Assembly: GCF_031582885.1 (NCBI RefSeq)
Contig: NZ_CP133988.1
Location: 999,501 to 1,063,500, forward strand
Length of the DNA stretch: 64,000 bases
Reading direction: 5' to 3'
Origin: Streptococcus parasanguinis
GTDB lineage: Bacteria > Bacillota > Bacilli > Lactobacillales > Streptococcaceae
The notes below the pieces were generated by a model. The model made no database searches. It was not told the DNA's origin and saw nothing but the letters and a program-made list of their open reading frames with translations. This document shows, in pieces, positions 36,398 to 45,974 of the stretch. Position 1 is the stretch's first letter. Every line of letters begins with the position of its first letter. A program made the position numbers and the translations under genes.

Positions 36398-38716
36398 ATG
36401 GATAGATTAGAAGGACTCAGTCAGGAAGAAGTAGCGAAAAAGATCCAAGAGGGCAAGCAAAATAAGGTCACAATCAAGACAGAAAAAAGCCTAGGACAGA
36501 TCATTCGAGACAATGTCTTTACCTACTTTAATCTGATATTTTTGATTTTGGCTATTTTGCTGGTAGCAGTGAAGTCTTGGAACAATCTCTTGTTTGTCCC
36601 GATTGTCGTGGTCAACTCCTTAGTTGGAATTGTGCAGGAAGTCCGTTCTAGACGGATCTTGCGTCAGATGCAATTTCTACACATGAGTGAGGCGATCGCT
36701 CTTCGCGAAGGCAAAGAAGTCGCTCTACCTATCGATCAGCTGGTGGAGGGGGATCTGGTTCGCTTTCAAGCTGGAGACCAAATCTATGCGGATGGGATCT
36801 TGCTGGAGGGCGACTTAAAAGTCGATGAGTCACAATTAACCGGTGAAGCTGATGAGGTTAAAAAAGGAGCGCAAGATGCGCTCATGTCAGGTAGCTTTGT
36901 GATTGCTGGTCAAGGACTGGCGCGATTGGAAAAAGTGGGGAATGACTCCTACATCAACCAATTGAGCTTGGAAGCCAAGCAGGTCAAGTCCCATGAGGAA
37001 TCTGATATGGTTCATGCGGTTAACCGCATCGTAGGGATCATTGGTCTCCTTATCATTCCTATAGGTTCCCTCCTTTTTCTTCGGAGCTATGTCAGCCTAG
37101 GTGACAGCCTTAAGCTCAGTGTGACTTCAACAGTCGGAGCCTTGATCGGGATGATTCCAGAAGGTTTGTACCTCTTGATGACCTTGGCGCTGGCTCTTGG
37201 TGCTGTCAGATTGGCCAAGGAAAAGGTTCTGCTCAATAGCATGAAGGGGATTGAGACCTTATCGCGCGTGGATGTCCTTTGTGTCGATAAGACAGGGACC
37301 ATTACAGAGCCGGGGATGGAAGTGACAGAGATTCGTCCGGTTAAAGGCGCTCAAGACTTGGAAGCTCTAGTTCAGTATGTCAAGGCTAGTATGGATCAAA
37401 ATGACACCATGGATGCCATCCGTAAATTTCACAAGACTCCAGTCAGTCAGCCTTGGAAGACTCTAGACGTTCAGCCCTTTACATCCAAGAAAAAGTATGG
37501 GACCATTGCCTTTGAAGGCGGGATCTATGTATTAGGCGCACCAGAATTTGTTTTACGAGAGAGCTTCTCTGAGCTTGAAAAAGAGATCGCCCCAGCTACG
37601 CAGGCAGGTAATCGGGTCTTGGCCTTTGGAAAATATAGGGGAGAAGACCTTAGAGAGACGTTAGAGGCTCCTGTAGATTTGGTAGCCTGGATTATTCTCT
37701 CCAATCCTTTGAGAAAAAATGCCAAAGAAACCTTCGCCTACTTTAAAGAACAAGGTGTAACCATTAAGGTCATTTCAGGGGACAACCCTGCTACAGTCTC
37801 AGCTATTGCACAAAAAGCAGGCATTGAAGGAGCAGAAGACTTGATCGATGCCAGAACCTTGCAGACGGAAGAAGACTTGCACCAAGCGGCGAGCCAGTAT
37901 ACAGTCTTTGGTCGGGTGACCCCAGAGCAAAAGAAAAGCCTTGTAGAAGGCTTGCAGGCAAAAGGACACAAGGTCGCTATGACCGGAGATGGTGTCAATG
38001 ATATTTTAGCCTTAAAAACAGCGGATTGTAGTATTGCGATGGAATCTGGAAATGATGCGACCAAAAAGATGGCACAAGTGGTCTTACTGGATTCCGACTT
38101 TGGGAAGATGCCGTCTATCGTGGCAGAAGGTCGGCGGGTGGTCAATAACATTCAACGATCAGCTAGTCTCTTTTTGATCAAGAATATTTTCTCCATTTTG
38201 TTGGCTATCTCAGTGACGCTCTTAGCCTTTACCTATCCCATCATGCCGTCGCAGATGTCTTTGATTAGTGGTTTTACAATTGGGATTCCAGGATTCTTCC
38301 TAGCGCTTGAGCCCAATAGCGAACGTATCAAAGGACGCTTTATCGAAACTGTCTTTAAAAATGCACTGCCTGCTGCCTTGACGGATTTTATACTAATCTT
38401 TAGTCTGGTTTTGCTCTCTTCAGCATTTGGTATCAAGTCGGAAGAGCTCTCGAGTGCAGCCATCTGCTTGATGGCCTTCGTCGGCTTTACCATCATCTAT
38501 CAAGAATCCCAGCCTCTCAATCACTACAAGAGACTGGTTCTCCTAGGAAATATCCTGGCTTTTCTGATTTCAAGCAGTATCCTAGGGAGATTCTTTATCA
38601 TGAGCCCCTTGAGGCTTCAAACGTTACTTATTTGTGCCGTCATGGCAGTTCTTTCTCTCTTCTTGATTCAATTCTTCAAGAAGTTAGTAGGCTGGCTCTT
38701 TCATCGAAAGAAATAA
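36398..38716 (+). CDS. Cation-transporting P-type ATPase (Exp7/CtpE-like)
   Basis: 772 aa. Phosphorylation motif CVDKTGTITEPG, hinge TGDGVNDILALKTADCS and about eight to ten membrane helices. The actuator loop reads TGEA rather than TGES, as I recall for the CtpE/Exp7 branch; CtpE is reported to take up Ca2+. The ion here is inferred at best. Start ATG 36398 is chosen over GTG 36386 because GAGGAA lies just before it. Followed by structured element D. Confidence 0.8.
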   Translation: MDRLEGLSQEEVAKKIQEGKQNKVTIKTEKSLGQIIRDNVFTYFNLIFLILAILLVAVKSWNNLLFVPIVVVNSLVGIVQEVRSRRILRQMQFLHMSEAIALREGKEVALPIDQLVEGDLVRFQAGDQIYADGILLEGDLKVDESQLTGEADEVKKGAQDALMSGSFVIAGQGLARLEKVGNDSYINQLSLEAKQVKSHEESDMVHAVNRIVGIIGLLIIPIGSLLFLRSYVSLGDSLKLSVTSTVGALIGMIPEGLYLLMTLALALGAVRLAKEKVLLNSMKGIETLSRVDVLCVDKTGTITEPGMEVTEIRPVKGAQDLEALVQYVKASMDQNDTMDAIRKFHKTPVSQPWKTLDVQPFTSKKKYGTIAFEGGIYVLGAPEFVLRESFSELEKEIAPATQAGNRVLAFGKYRGEDLRETLEAPVDLVAWIILSNPLRKNAKETFAYFKEQGVTIKVISGDNPATVSAIAQKAGIEGAEDLIDARTLQTEEDLHQAASQYTVFGRVTPEQKKSLVEGLQAKGHKVAMTGDGVNDILALKTADCSIAMESGNDATKKMAQVVLLDSDFGKMPSIVAEGRRVVNNIQRSASLFLIKNIFSILLAISVTLLAFTYPIMPSQMSLISGFTIGIPGFFLALEPNSERIKGRFIETVFKNALPAALTDFILIFSLVLLSSAFGIKSEELSSAAICLMAFVGFTIIYQESQPLNHYKRLVLLGNILAFLISSSILGRFFIMSPLRLQTLLICAVMAVLSLFLIQFFKKLVGWLFHRKK

Positions 38717-38721
38717 AAAAA

Positions 38722-39010
38722 AGACAACTCTTAAAGATAGAGTTGTCTCAGATTGAAGAAAAAGATAATTTTGAAACTTTCCTTAGGTGAGTACGGACGT
38801 CAGCGAACTTCCACGAAGTTCCATGACTTAGTTTTGAACCTAAAGTTTCAAAACTCCCGAGTGCTAGAAACAATCGTGTTTCTAGCACTTTTCTCACGTC
38901 GAAAAGTTTCAGTAAATATTTGGAGAATTTAAAATTAAAATGACTTCAGTCTATGCAGTATCATCAGGGTTATTTATAAAAAAACAACTCCAAAGATAGA
39001 GTTATCTTTT
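38722..39010 (+). repeat. Structured element D with duplicated terminator
   Basis: Fills the 298-bp gap between the P-type ATPase and DUF3397 genes. Core 38773-38910 (138 bp): terminal stem GAAACTTTCC/GAAAAGTTTC, hairpins GAACTTC-CAC-GAAGTTC, GTTTTGAA/TTCAAAAC (an A-T pair where other copies have G-C) and GTGCTAGAAAC/GTTTCTAGCAC. Left terminator hairpin 38722-38748 (AGACAACTCT/AGAGTTGTCT), right copy 38979-39010 (AACAACTC/GAGTTATC plus T4). The right copy also ends the minus-strand gene. Oriented with the ATPase gene. Confidence 0.85.
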
Positions 39011-39014
39011 GGTA

Positions 39015-39359
39015 TTAGATAAACAAACTAGCGGTTAGGATCAGATAGAGCAAGAAGGTGATCAGAAACCCAGCGCGCCAGAAGTATTTGATAAATTTAG
39101 GATAATAAAAACACTTTTTCTTTTTTAAGAAATAAATCGTTAGCCCCAAGGCCAAAAGCGAAAGGCTCAAGGCTAATAGTGGTAAGAGGCTGTGGTAAAA
39201 GGCGCTGTCTGAGATCAGGTAGTACTCCAAGGCAAATAAAGGAAAGGCAATATCGGTAGATCGCCATCCTCTTTTTTGGAGTTTAAAGAGGTGAATAATG
39301 ATGCCGCTCAGAATCAGCGTTAAAAAAATAAATAATACAGAAGCAACTTTGATTAACAT
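39015..39359 (-). CDS. DUF3397 family small membrane protein
   Basis: 114 aa with about four hydrophobic segments and a basic KLQKRGWRS loop after the first; layout and length match DUF3397 proteins of lactic acid bacteria. Function unknown. It is divergent from rplK. Its terminator is the right-hand hairpin of element D. Confidence 0.75.
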   Translation of the reverse strand: MLIKVASVLFIFLTLILSGIIIHLFKLQKRGWRSTDIAFPLFALEYYLISDSAFYHSLLPLLALSLSLLALGLTIYFLKKKKCFYYPKFIKYFWRAGFLITFLLYLILTASLFI

Positions 39360-39412
39360 AGCTTCATTCTATCATAAAACGAAAAAAAAGTTTACTATAT
39401 TTTAATTTTTTC

Positions 39413-39440
39413 TTGCAAAAAAAGAGAAATCGTGTATAAT
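39413..39440 (+). promoter_or_regulatory. rplKA promoter
   Basis: TTGCAA (39413-39418), 16-bp spacer, TATAAT (39435-39440). Followed by a GTATGC/GCATAC hairpin and the structured leader described next. Confidence 0.8.
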
Positions 39441-39459
39441 AGAAAGGTATGCACAAAGC

Positions 39460-39505
39460 ATACTTGTGGGAGGTAAAAATCTGTAATTACCGCCAAAACC
39501 ACAAA
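39460..39505 (+). promoter_or_regulatory. Candidate L1-binding leader upstream of rplK
   Basis: CTTGTGGGAGGTAAAA and CCACAA bracket a stem with inner GGTAA/TTACC. The GTGGGAG...ACCAC frame recurs before rplA, which suggests the two sites where ribosomal protein L1 represses its own operon. L1 autoregulation of this operon is known; these exact sites are inferred. Confidence 0.45.
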
Positions 39506-39519
39506 GGAGGATTTAAGAA

Positions 39520-39945
39520 ATGGCTAAAAAAGTCGAAAAACTTGTAAAATTGCAAATCCCTGCTGGTAAAGCTACTCCAGCTCCACCGGTTGGTCCAGCG
39601 CTTGGTCAAGCAGGTATCAACATCATGGGATTCACTAAAGAGTTTAACGCTCGTACAGCTGATCAAGCTGGTATGATCATCCCAGTTGTTATCACTGTTT
39701 ATGAAGACAAATCATTCGATTTCGTTACAAAAACACCACCAGCTGCTGTTCTTTTGAAAAAAGCTGCAGGTGTTGAAAAAGGTTCAGGTACACCGAACAA
39801 AACGAAAGTTGCAACTGTAACTCGTGCACAAGTACAACAAATCGCTGAAACTAAGATGCCAGATTTGAACGCTGCAAACATTGAGTCTGCAATGCGTATG
39901 ATCGAAGGTACTGCTCGTTCTATGGGATTCACTGTTACTGACTAA
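39520..39945 (+). CDS. rplK: 50S ribosomal protein L11
   Basis: 141 aa. N-terminal domain with [27 protein letters not shown] reduced to its core [10 protein letters not shown], which binds release and elongation factors; C-terminal RNA-binding domain at the GTPase centre. Strong AAAGGAGG and near-exclusive use of preferred codons. First gene of the rplKA operon. Confidence 0.98.
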   Translation: MAKKVEKLVKLQIPAGKATPAPPVGPALGQAGINIMGFTKEFNARTADQAGMIIPVVITVYEDKSFDFVTKTPPAAVLLKKAAGVEKGSGTPNKTKVATVTRAQVQQIAETKMPDLNAANIESAMRMIEGTARSMGFTVTD

Positions 39946-39984
39946 TTGTAACAATCCTATTTGCCCGCAATACACTTGATCAAA

Positions 39985-40028
39985 TGACGAGTGACGTGGG
40001 AGATGAAAATCGATATGACCACATTACA
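39985..40028 (+). promoter_or_regulatory. Candidate L1-binding site upstream of rplA
   Basis: GTGGGAGATGAAAATCGATATGACCAC folds as GTGG/CCAC with asymmetric internal GAG and ATGA segments, the kind of loop recognised by L1 in rRNA and mRNA. It lies just before the rplA ribosome binding site, where bound L1 would block initiation. Confidence 0.5.
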
Positions 40029-40042
40029 AGGAGAAAGATAAA

Positions 40043-40732
40043 ATGGCTAAAAAAAGCAAACAACTTCGTGCTGCTCTTGAAAAAATCGACAGCACAAAAG
40101 TCTACAGCGTAGAAGAAGCTGTAGCTCTTGCAAAAGAAACTAACTTTGCAAAATTTGACGCAACTGTAGAAGTTGCTTACAACTTGAACATCGACGTGAA
40201 AAAAGCTGACCAACAAATCCGTGGTGCAATGGTATTGCCAAACGGAACTGGTAAAACAGCTCGCGTACTTGTATTTGCACGTGGTGCAAAAGCTGAAGAA
40301 GCAAAAGCTGCTGGTGCAGACTTCGTAGGTGAAGATGACCTTGTTGCGAAAATCAACGATGGTTGGTTGGACTTCGACGTTGTTATCGCTACACCTGACA
40401 TGATGGCTCTTGTTGGACGTCTTGGACGTGTCCTTGGACCACGTAACTTGATGCCAAACCCTAAAACTGGTACAGTAACAATGGATGTTGCGAAAGCAGT
40501 TGAAGAGTCTAAAGGTGGTAAAATCACTTACCGTGCTGATAAAGCAGGTATCGTTCAAGCGATCATCGGTAAAGTTTCATTCGATGATACTAAATTGGTT
40601 GAAAACTTTAAAGCTTTCAACGACACAATCCAAAAAGCAAAACCAGCTACAGCTAAAGGTACTTACGTAACTAGCTTGACTTTGACTACAACTCAAGGTC
40701 CTGGTATCAAAGTGGATGTTAACTCACTTTAA
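40043..40732 (+). CDS. rplA: 50S ribosomal protein L1
   Basis: 229 aa. Forms the L1 stalk that guides tRNA from the E site, and binds its own mRNA in many bacteria. The [14 protein letters not shown] and [14 protein letters not shown] segments are conserved. Start at ATG behind AAGGAGAAAG. Codon use is highly biased, like rplK. Terminated at 40741-40767. Confidence 0.98.
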   Translation: MAKKSKQLRAALEKIDSTKVYSVEEAVALAKETNFAKFDATVEVAYNLNIDVKKADQQIRGAMVLPNGTGKTARVLVFARGAKAEEAKAAGADFVGEDDLVAKINDGWLDFDVVIATPDMMALVGRLGRVLGPRNLMPNPKTGTVTMDVAKAVEESKGGKITYRADKAGIVQAIIGKVSFDDTKLVENFKAFNDTIQKAKPATAKGTYVTSLTLTTTQGPGIKVDVNSL

Positions 40733-40740
40733 TTGAAATG

Positions 40741-40767
40741 AAAAGCTGCCTTCGGGTAGCTTTTTTT
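40741..40767 (+). terminator. rplKA terminator
   Basis: AAAGCTGCC / GGGTAGCTTT around a TTC loop, then seven T. Confidence 0.85.
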
Positions 40768-40895
40768 GTACTCCATTTTTATTTGCTACAGTTGGTAAAA
40801 CTAATCGGATGGAAAAAAGAAAATTTTGATGGATATGACTATATAAAAAACGTAATTTATGGTAAAATAATACAGATCAAAAAAGGAGAGAGAAA

Positions 40896-41627
40896 ATGGT
40901 AGAACCTAAGTATAAACGTATCTTAATCAAGCTATCTGGTGAGGCTCTTGCTGGCGAACGTGGTGTCGGAATCGATATCAAAACTGTCCAAAATATGGCC
41001 CAAGAAATCAAGGAAGTTCATGAACTTGGAATTGAAATTGCCTTGGTGATTGGAGGGGGAAACCTTTGGCGTGGAGAACCTGCTGCTGAAGCAGGGATGG
41101 ATCGTGTTCAAGCAGACTACACAGGTATGCTTGGTACTGTCATGAACGCCCTTGTGATGGCTGATTCGCTTCAACAAGTTGGCGTGGATACCCGTGTTCA
41201 AACTGCGATTGCCATGCAACAAGTTGCAGAACCATATATCCGTGGTCGTGCCCTTCGTCACCTTGAAAAAGATCGGATCGTGATCTTTGGTGCAGGGATC
41301 GGTTCTCCTTACTTCTCAACAGATACGACCGCAGCCCTTCGTGCAGCTGAGATTGAAGCAGATGCCATTCTCATGGCCAAAAATGGGGTCGATGGTGTTT
41401 ACAATGCCGATCCGAAAAAAGATGCTTCAGCTGTGAAATTTGAGGAATTGACTCACCGTGATGTGATCAACAAAGGTCTTCGCATCATGGACTCAACAGC
41501 CTCTACTCTCTCCATGGACAACGACATTGACTTGGTTGTCTTTAATATGAATGAACCAGGCAATATCAAACGCGTTGTCTTTGGTGAAAATATCGGTACA
41601 ACCGTATCAAATAACGTAGAAAAATAA
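40896..41627 (+). CDS. pyrH: UMP kinase
   Basis: 243 aa amino-acid-kinase-fold enzyme converting UMP to [18 protein letters not shown] and [12 protein letters not shown]-type segments are present (here [14 protein letters not shown]). Start at ATG behind AAAGGAGAGAG. Nineteen bases before frr, the standard pyrH-frr pair. TAAAAT at 40863-40868 is a probable -10. Confidence 0.96.
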   Translation: MVEPKYKRILIKLSGEALAGERGVGIDIKTVQNMAQEIKEVHELGIEIALVIGGGNLWRGEPAAEAGMDRVQADYTGMLGTVMNALVMADSLQQVGVDTRVQTAIAMQQVAEPYIRGRALRHLEKDRIVIFGAGIGSPYFSTDTTAALRAAEIEADAILMAKNGVDGVYNADPKKDASAVKFEELTHRDVINKGLRIMDSTASTLSMDNDIDLVVFNMNEPGNIKRVVFGENIGTTVSNNVEK

Positions 41628-41646
41628 TAGAAAATAGAGGAAGATT

Positions 41647-42204
41647 ATGGCAAACCCAATCGTAGAAAAAGCAAAAGAAAGAATGACTCAGTCTCACCAA
41701 AGTTTGGGACGTGAATTTGGTACCATCCGTGCTGGACGTGCAAACGCAAGTCTTTTGGATCGTATTTTCGTAGAATACTACGGAGTAGAGACACCATTGA
41801 ACCAATTGGCATCTATCACCATTCCAGAAGCGCGTGTCTTGTTGATCACTCCATTTGATAAATCATCTTTGAAAGACATCGAGCACAGCATCAATGCTTT
41901 TGACCTTGGCATCACTCCAGCCAACGATGGATCTGTTATCCGCTTGGTTATCCCAGCTTTGACAGAAGAAACTCGTCGTGACTTAGCAAAAGAAGTGAAA
42001 AAAGTGGGTGAAAATGCTAAAGTAGCGATCCGTAACATTCGTCGTGATGCTATGGATGAAGCGAAGAAACAAGAAAAAGCAAAAGAAATCACAGAAGATG
42101 AATTGAAAGGTCTTGAAAAAGAGATTCAAAAAGTTACGGATGACGCTGTTAAGCATGTAGATGAAATGACAGCTCACAAAGAAAAAGAATTGATGGAAGT
42201 TTAA
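41647..42204 (+). CDS. frr: Ribosome recycling factor
   Basis: 185 aa. Splits post-termination ribosomes together with EF-G. Three-helix bundle with [11 protein letters not shown] and the conserved R131-type segment VRNIRRDA (here [12 protein letters not shown]). ATG behind GAGGAAGA. A weak terminator-like hairpin follows at 42233-42262. Confidence 0.97.
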   Translation: MANPIVEKAKERMTQSHQSLGREFGTIRAGRANASLLDRIFVEYYGVETPLNQLASITIPEARVLLITPFDKSSLKDIEHSINAFDLGITPANDGSVIRLVIPALTEETRRDLAKEVKKVGENAKVAIRNIRRDAMDEAKKQEKAKEITEDELKGLEKEIQKVTDDAVKHVDEMTAHKEKELMEV

Positions 42205-42232
42205 TCCATCCCAACCATTACAGGAAAGATAG

Positions 42233-42262
42233 ACTCAGTTGGCACTGCTGGCTGGGTTTTAT
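42233..42262 (+). terminator. Probable pyrH-frr terminator
   Basis: ACTCAG / CTGGGT arms flanking GGC-GCTGG, then TTTTATTT. The stem is short. Confidence 0.5.
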
Positions 42263-42303
42263 TTCCATTATTCTTGTGAAGAGGCAAGAGGAAAGAAGGA
42301 AAC

Positions 42304-43158
42304 ATGAATACGAATCTAGCAAGCTACATCATGGGAATGGTCATTGATGAAAATGATCACTTCTATTTTGTTCAAAAAGATGGCCAAACCTACGCGCTTG
42401 ATAAAGCAGAAGGCCCACACCAAGTCGGAGAAAGTGTCAAGGGCTTTGCCTATACAGATATGAAGCAAAAACTACGACTCACGACACTTGAAGTCACTGC
42501 AACTCAAGAAAGCTTTGGCTGGGGAACGGTCACGGAAGTGCGCAAGGATTTGGGAGTCTTCGTGGATACAGGGCTTCCAGATAAGCAGATTGTTGTCTCA
42601 CTAGATATCCTACCGGAGATCAAAGATCTATGGCCTAAAAAGGGCGATCGTCTCTATATTCGTTTAGAAGTCGATAAGAAAGATCGGATTTGGGGGATCT
42701 TAGCCTACCAGGAAGATTTCCAGCGTTTGGCTCGTCCAGCCTACAACAATATGCAAAACCAAAACTGGCCAGCCATTGTCTACCGCTTGAAATTGTCTGG
42801 GACCTTTGTTTACCTTCCAGAGAATAATATGCTGGGCTTTATCCACCCAAGTGAGCGCTATGCAGAACCTCGTTTGGGAGAGGTCTTAAATGCTCGCGTT
42901 ATTGGTTTTCGTGAGGTGGACCGGACCTTGAACCTATCTTTGAAGCCACGCTCCTTTGAGATGTTGGAAAACGATGCCCAAATGATTTTGACCTATTTGG
43001 AAGCCAATGGTGGCTTTATGACCTTGAATGATAAATCATCTCCAGAAGAGATCAAGGCAACTTTTGGGATTTCAAAAGGCCAGTTCAAAAAGGCCTTGGG
43101 TGGCTTGATGAAGGCCAAAAAAATCAAGCAGGACCAGTTTGGAACAGAGTTAATCTAA
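42304..43158 (+). CDS. cvfB: CvfB family S1-type RNA-binding protein
   Basis: 284 aa with tandem S1/OB-like domains (for example [27 protein letters not shown] shortened here to [12 protein letters not shown], and [20 protein letters not shown]) and a C-terminal winged helix ([17 protein letters not shown]). Staphylococcal CvfB affects virulence gene expression. It heads the cvfB-yozE pair; the next start is eleven bases on. ATG behind AAGAAGGAA. Confidence 0.88.
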   Translation: MNTNLASYIMGMVIDENDHFYFVQKDGQTYALDKAEGPHQVGESVKGFAYTDMKQKLRLTTLEVTATQESFGWGTVTEVRKDLGVFVDTGLPDKQIVVSLDILPEIKDLWPKKGDRLYIRLEVDKKDRIWGILAYQEDFQRLARPAYNNMQNQNWPAIVYRLKLSGTFVYLPENNMLGFIHPSERYAEPRLGEVLNARVIGFREVDRTLNLSLKPRSFEMLENDAQMILTYLEANGGFMTLNDKSSPEEIKATFGISKGQFKKALGGLMKAKKIKQDQFGTELI

Positions 43159-43168
43159 GAGGAGGCTT

Positions 43169-43384
43169 ATGCGAAAATCGTTTTATACTTGGCTGATGAC
43201 GGAGCGCAATCCTAAAAGCAATGCTCCTAAAGCCATTCTAGCAGATCTTGCTTTTCACGAGTCTGCTTTTCCCAAGCATACAGATGACTTCGACGAGGTC
43301 AGTCGCTATCTAGAAGAGCATGCGAGCTTTTCCTTTAATCTAGGAGAATTTGATGCGATCTGGGAAGAATACTTAGGTCATTAG
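43169..43384 (+). CDS. YozE family (UPF0346) protein
   Basis: 71 aa acidic helical protein. The [12 protein letters not shown] and [22 protein letters not shown] stretches (cores TWLM and FPKHTDDF) identify the YozE family, found widely in Firmicutes without known function. AGGAGG directly upstream, co-transcribed with cvfB. Confidence 0.88.
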   Translation: MRKSFYTWLMTERNPKSNAPKAILADLAFHESAFPKHTDDFDEVSRYLEEHASFSFNLGEFDAIWEEYLGH

Positions 43385-43431
43385 TAACAGGAGATAGTGG
43401 TGAGCCGGGGATGGTCAATTCTCGGTCACTT

Positions 43432-43440
43432 TGTTATAAT
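43432..43440 (+). promoter_or_regulatory. phoH extended -10 promoter
   Basis: TGT-TATAAT at 43432-43440. Transcription starting near 43447 excludes an upstream in-frame GTG at 43397 and supports TTG 43475 as start of PhoH. Confidence 0.7.
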
Positions 43441-43474
43441 AGAGAAAACTTACAGAAATAGAGAGGTTCTTTAT

Positions 43475-44473
43475 TTGAAAGAACATTCAATTGATATTCA
43501 ATTAAGTCATCCAGATGATCTCTTCCATCTATTTGGATCCAATGAACGTCATTTGCGTTTGATGGAGCAAGAGTTGGATGTGATCATCCATGCTCGAACA
43601 GAAATTGTTCAGGTTATTGGGCAAGAAGAAGATTGTGAGAAAGCTAGACAAGTCATTGAGGCTTTGCTGATCTTGGTGAATCGTGGCATGACCATCGGGA
43701 CACCAGATGTGGTGACCGCCATTCAAATGGTCCGTAATGATGAGTTGGATAAGTTTGTCGCCTTGTATGAAGAAGAAATCATCAAGGATAGCTACGGCAA
43801 GCCCATTCGGGTCAAAACGCTGGGGCAAAAGATTTATGTCGATAGTGTCAAGCACCATGATGTGACCTTCGGGATTGGACCAGCCGGGACAGGGAAAACC
43901 TTCTTAGCGGTGACCTTGGCCGTCACCGCCCTCAAGCGTGGTCAGGTCAAGCGGATCATTTTGACCCGTCCTGCTGTAGAAGCTGGAGAGAGCCTTGGTT
44001 TCCTTCCGGGTGACCTCAAGGAAAAAGTAGACCCTTATCTACGACCGGTCTATGATGCTCTTTACCAGATTTTAGGGAAAGACCAAACCACTCGGATGAT
44101 GGAGCGGGAGATTATCGAGATTGCGCCTTTGGCTTATATGCGGGGGCGGACCTTGGACGATGCCTTTGTCATTCTCGATGAAGCGCAAAATACAACTATC
44201 ATGCAGATGAAGATGTTCTTGACCCGTCTGGGGTTTAACTCCAAGATGATTGTCAATGGAGATACTAGCCAGATTGACCTCCCTCGAAATGTCAAATCCG
44301 GCTTGATTGATGCCCAGGAGAAATTGAATAATATTTCTCAGATCGACTTTGTGCATTTCTCTGCCAAGGATGTTGTTCGCCATCCGGTAGTTGCTGAAAT
44401 TATCCGGGCCTACGAGCCCATCCCGAATCCAGTCCTCAAAGAAAAACTGGATGTGGAAGAAGAAGCAGAATAA
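43475..44473 (+). CDS. phoH: PhoH family ATPase
   Basis: 333 aa. N-terminal KH-like part and a P-loop NTPase domain with Walker A GPAGTGKT and Walker B FVILDEAQN. PhoH proteins are linked to RNA metabolism near ybeY. Translation starts at TTG 43475 behind AGAGG (8-base spacing), because the promoter lies upstream at 43432-43440. The gene ends in a GTGGGAAA-type hairpin that is also the left part of the diverged R copy. Confidence 0.88.
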   Translation: MKEHSIDIQLSHPDDLFHLFGSNERHLRLMEQELDVIIHARTEIVQVIGQEEDCEKARQVIEALLILVNRGMTIGTPDVVTAIQMVRNDELDKFVALYEEEIIKDSYGKPIRVKTLGQKIYVDSVKHHDVTFGIGPAGTGKTFLAVTLAVTALKRGQVKRIILTRPAVEAGESLGFLPGDLKEKVDPYLRPVYDALYQILGKDQTTRMMEREIIEIAPLAYMRGRTLDDAFVILDEAQNTTIMQMKMFLTRLGFNSKMIVNGDTSQIDLPRNVKSGLIDAQEKLNNISQIDFVHFSAKDVVRHPVVAEIIRAYEPIPNPVLKEKLDVEEEAE

Positions 44474-44480
44474 AAAAGGG

Positions 44481-44648
44481 AGTGGGAAAGAACTCAGACT
44501 AATTAAAAAGAGTTCGTTTTCCCACCCCCGCACAGTTGATTAGGTCGTCTTTGGAGCTTTAAAAGCGAACAAAGATGCCAATCAACCACTGCGTCATGTA
44601 GTTATTACTATCATACAACGAAGGCTGGACACTTTTTGCCCAGTCTTT
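44481..44648 (-). repeat. Diverged copy 4 of repeat R, reverse orientation
   Basis: Occupies the gap between convergent phoH and ald. Read on the minus strand, GACGCAGTGGTTGATTGG, AACTGTGCGGGGGTGGGA and the terminal GGGCAAAAAGTGTCCAGCC hairpin follow the order of the 175-bp repeat at 6701, 13903 and 62575, but most stem sequences differ. The phoH-side arms GTGGGAAAGAACTC/GAGTTCGTTTTCCCAC would terminate phoH. Confidence 0.65.
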
Positions 44649-44661
44649 TAAATATTAGAAA

Positions 44662-45774
44662 TTAAACCAATTCGTCGATTGGTGTGAAGTCACGCTCTAA
44701 ACCGGTAGCAACGGGTTGGCTAGTGATGTGACCTTGGTAAGTGGTGACCCCTTGGCGCAGGCCTTCGTCGAGGGCAATGGCCTTGTGGAAGCCATTGTCA
44801 GCTAGGGATTCGACATAAGGAAGGGTCACATTGGTAAGGGCGATAGTAGAGGTACGAGCGACAGCCCCTGGAATATTTGCAACGGCATAGTGGAGCACGC
44901 CATGTTTTTCGTAAACTGGTTCCGTATGCGTTGTGACACGGTCTGCTGTTTCAATAACCCCACCTTGGTCAACGGCCACATCGACGATGACTGAACCGGG
45001 ACGCATTTGTTTGACCATATCGTCTGTTACTAATTTAGGAGCTTTCGCACCAGGAATCAAGACAGCCCCGATGACAACATCAGCATCACGGACGCTGGCT
45101 TCAATGTTAAATGGGTTGGACATAAGGGTTTGGATTTGGTGACCAAAGACATCTTCCAGAACAGCCAAACGTTTAGCACTGATATCTAAGATGGTCACTT
45201 GGGCACCGAGTCCAAGGGCGATACGAGCTGCGTGGGTTCCAACGACCCCGCCTCCGATGATGGTAACTTTTCCTTTGGGAACACCTGGCACCCCACCTAG
45301 GAGGACTCCTGATCCACCTTCTTGTTTGGTCAGGAAGTGAGCACCGATTTGCACGGCCATCCGTCCAGCCACCTCACTCATTGGCACCAAGAGTGGCAAT
45401 TGTCCATCTAAGTCTCGAACGGTTTCGTAGGCTACACCAGTTGTCTTGGCTGCAACCATGGCATCTGCTAATTCAGGAGCAGCAGCCATGTGCAAGTATG
45501 TGAAGAGCAAGAGGTCTTCGCGAAGGAAGCCATATTCTTCAGCGAGGGGTTCTTTGACTTTGACCACCATCTCAGCGGCCCAAGCTTCTGCAGCAGTCGC
45601 AACGATGGTTGCCCCTTGCTTCGTGTAATCTTCATCCGCAAAGCCAGAACCAAGTCCGGCATTTGTTTCCACCAAAACGTGATGACCTTTCTTCACCAAG
45701 CTTTGTACGCCTGCAGGTGTCAAACCGACCCGATTTTCGTTGTTTTTAATTTCTTTAGGAATTCCAATGAGCAT
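44662..45774 (-). CDS. ald: Alanine dehydrogenase
   Basis: 370 aa NAD-dependent enzyme interconverting L-alanine and pyruvate plus ammonia. It starts [23 protein letters not shown], contains the Rossmann motif [18 protein letters not shown] (core GGGVVG) and catalytic Lys/His in the N-terminal and central domains. The frame continues 26 codons upstream, but AAGGAGG sits seven bases before ATG 45774. Monocistronic. Family length is 370-378. Confidence 0.93.
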   Translation of the reverse strand: MLIGIPKEIKNNENRVGLTPAGVQSLVKKGHHVLVETNAGLGSGFADEDYTKQGATIVATAAEAWAAEMVVKVKEPLAEEYGFLREDLLLFTYLHMAAAPELADAMVAAKTTGVAYETVRDLDGQLPLLVPMSEVAGRMAVQIGAHFLTKQEGGSGVLLGGVPGVPKGKVTIIGGGVVGTHAARIALGLGAQVTILDISAKRLAVLEDVFGHQIQTLMSNPFNIEASVRDADVVIGAVLIPGAKAPKLVTDDMVKQMRPGSVIVDVAVDQGGVIETADRVTTHTEPVYEKHGVLHYAVANIPGAVARTSTIALTNVTLPYVESLADNGFHKAIALDEGLRQGVTTYQGHITSQPVATGLERDFTPIDELV

Positions 45775-45974
45775 TCTTGCCTCCTTGCTCAGATTTAGGT
45801 GTAAAAAGGCCATTGGTGTGAGATGGCTCTCTTGACTCAATGACCTTTTCACTCCTTATCTGATTGTTTTGATTGATTTAATTGTATAGAAAAGTGGGTT
45901 AAAAAGCAAGAAAAATTTGAGCTTGCCTTCCTTTATGTTATTTGCTAAACTAATCCCTAAAGAAGGAGAGTCAA

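Noticed and set aside
38722-38748. Left-hand hairpins of the structured elements as ordinary single terminators only
   Set aside because: They match the right-hand hairpins too closely in four or five copies to be independent, so the duplication reading is preferred.
43397-43474. N-terminal extension of PhoH from GTG 43397
   Set aside because: The extended -10 at 43432-43440 lies inside it and TTG 43475 has a proper Shine-Dalgarno.
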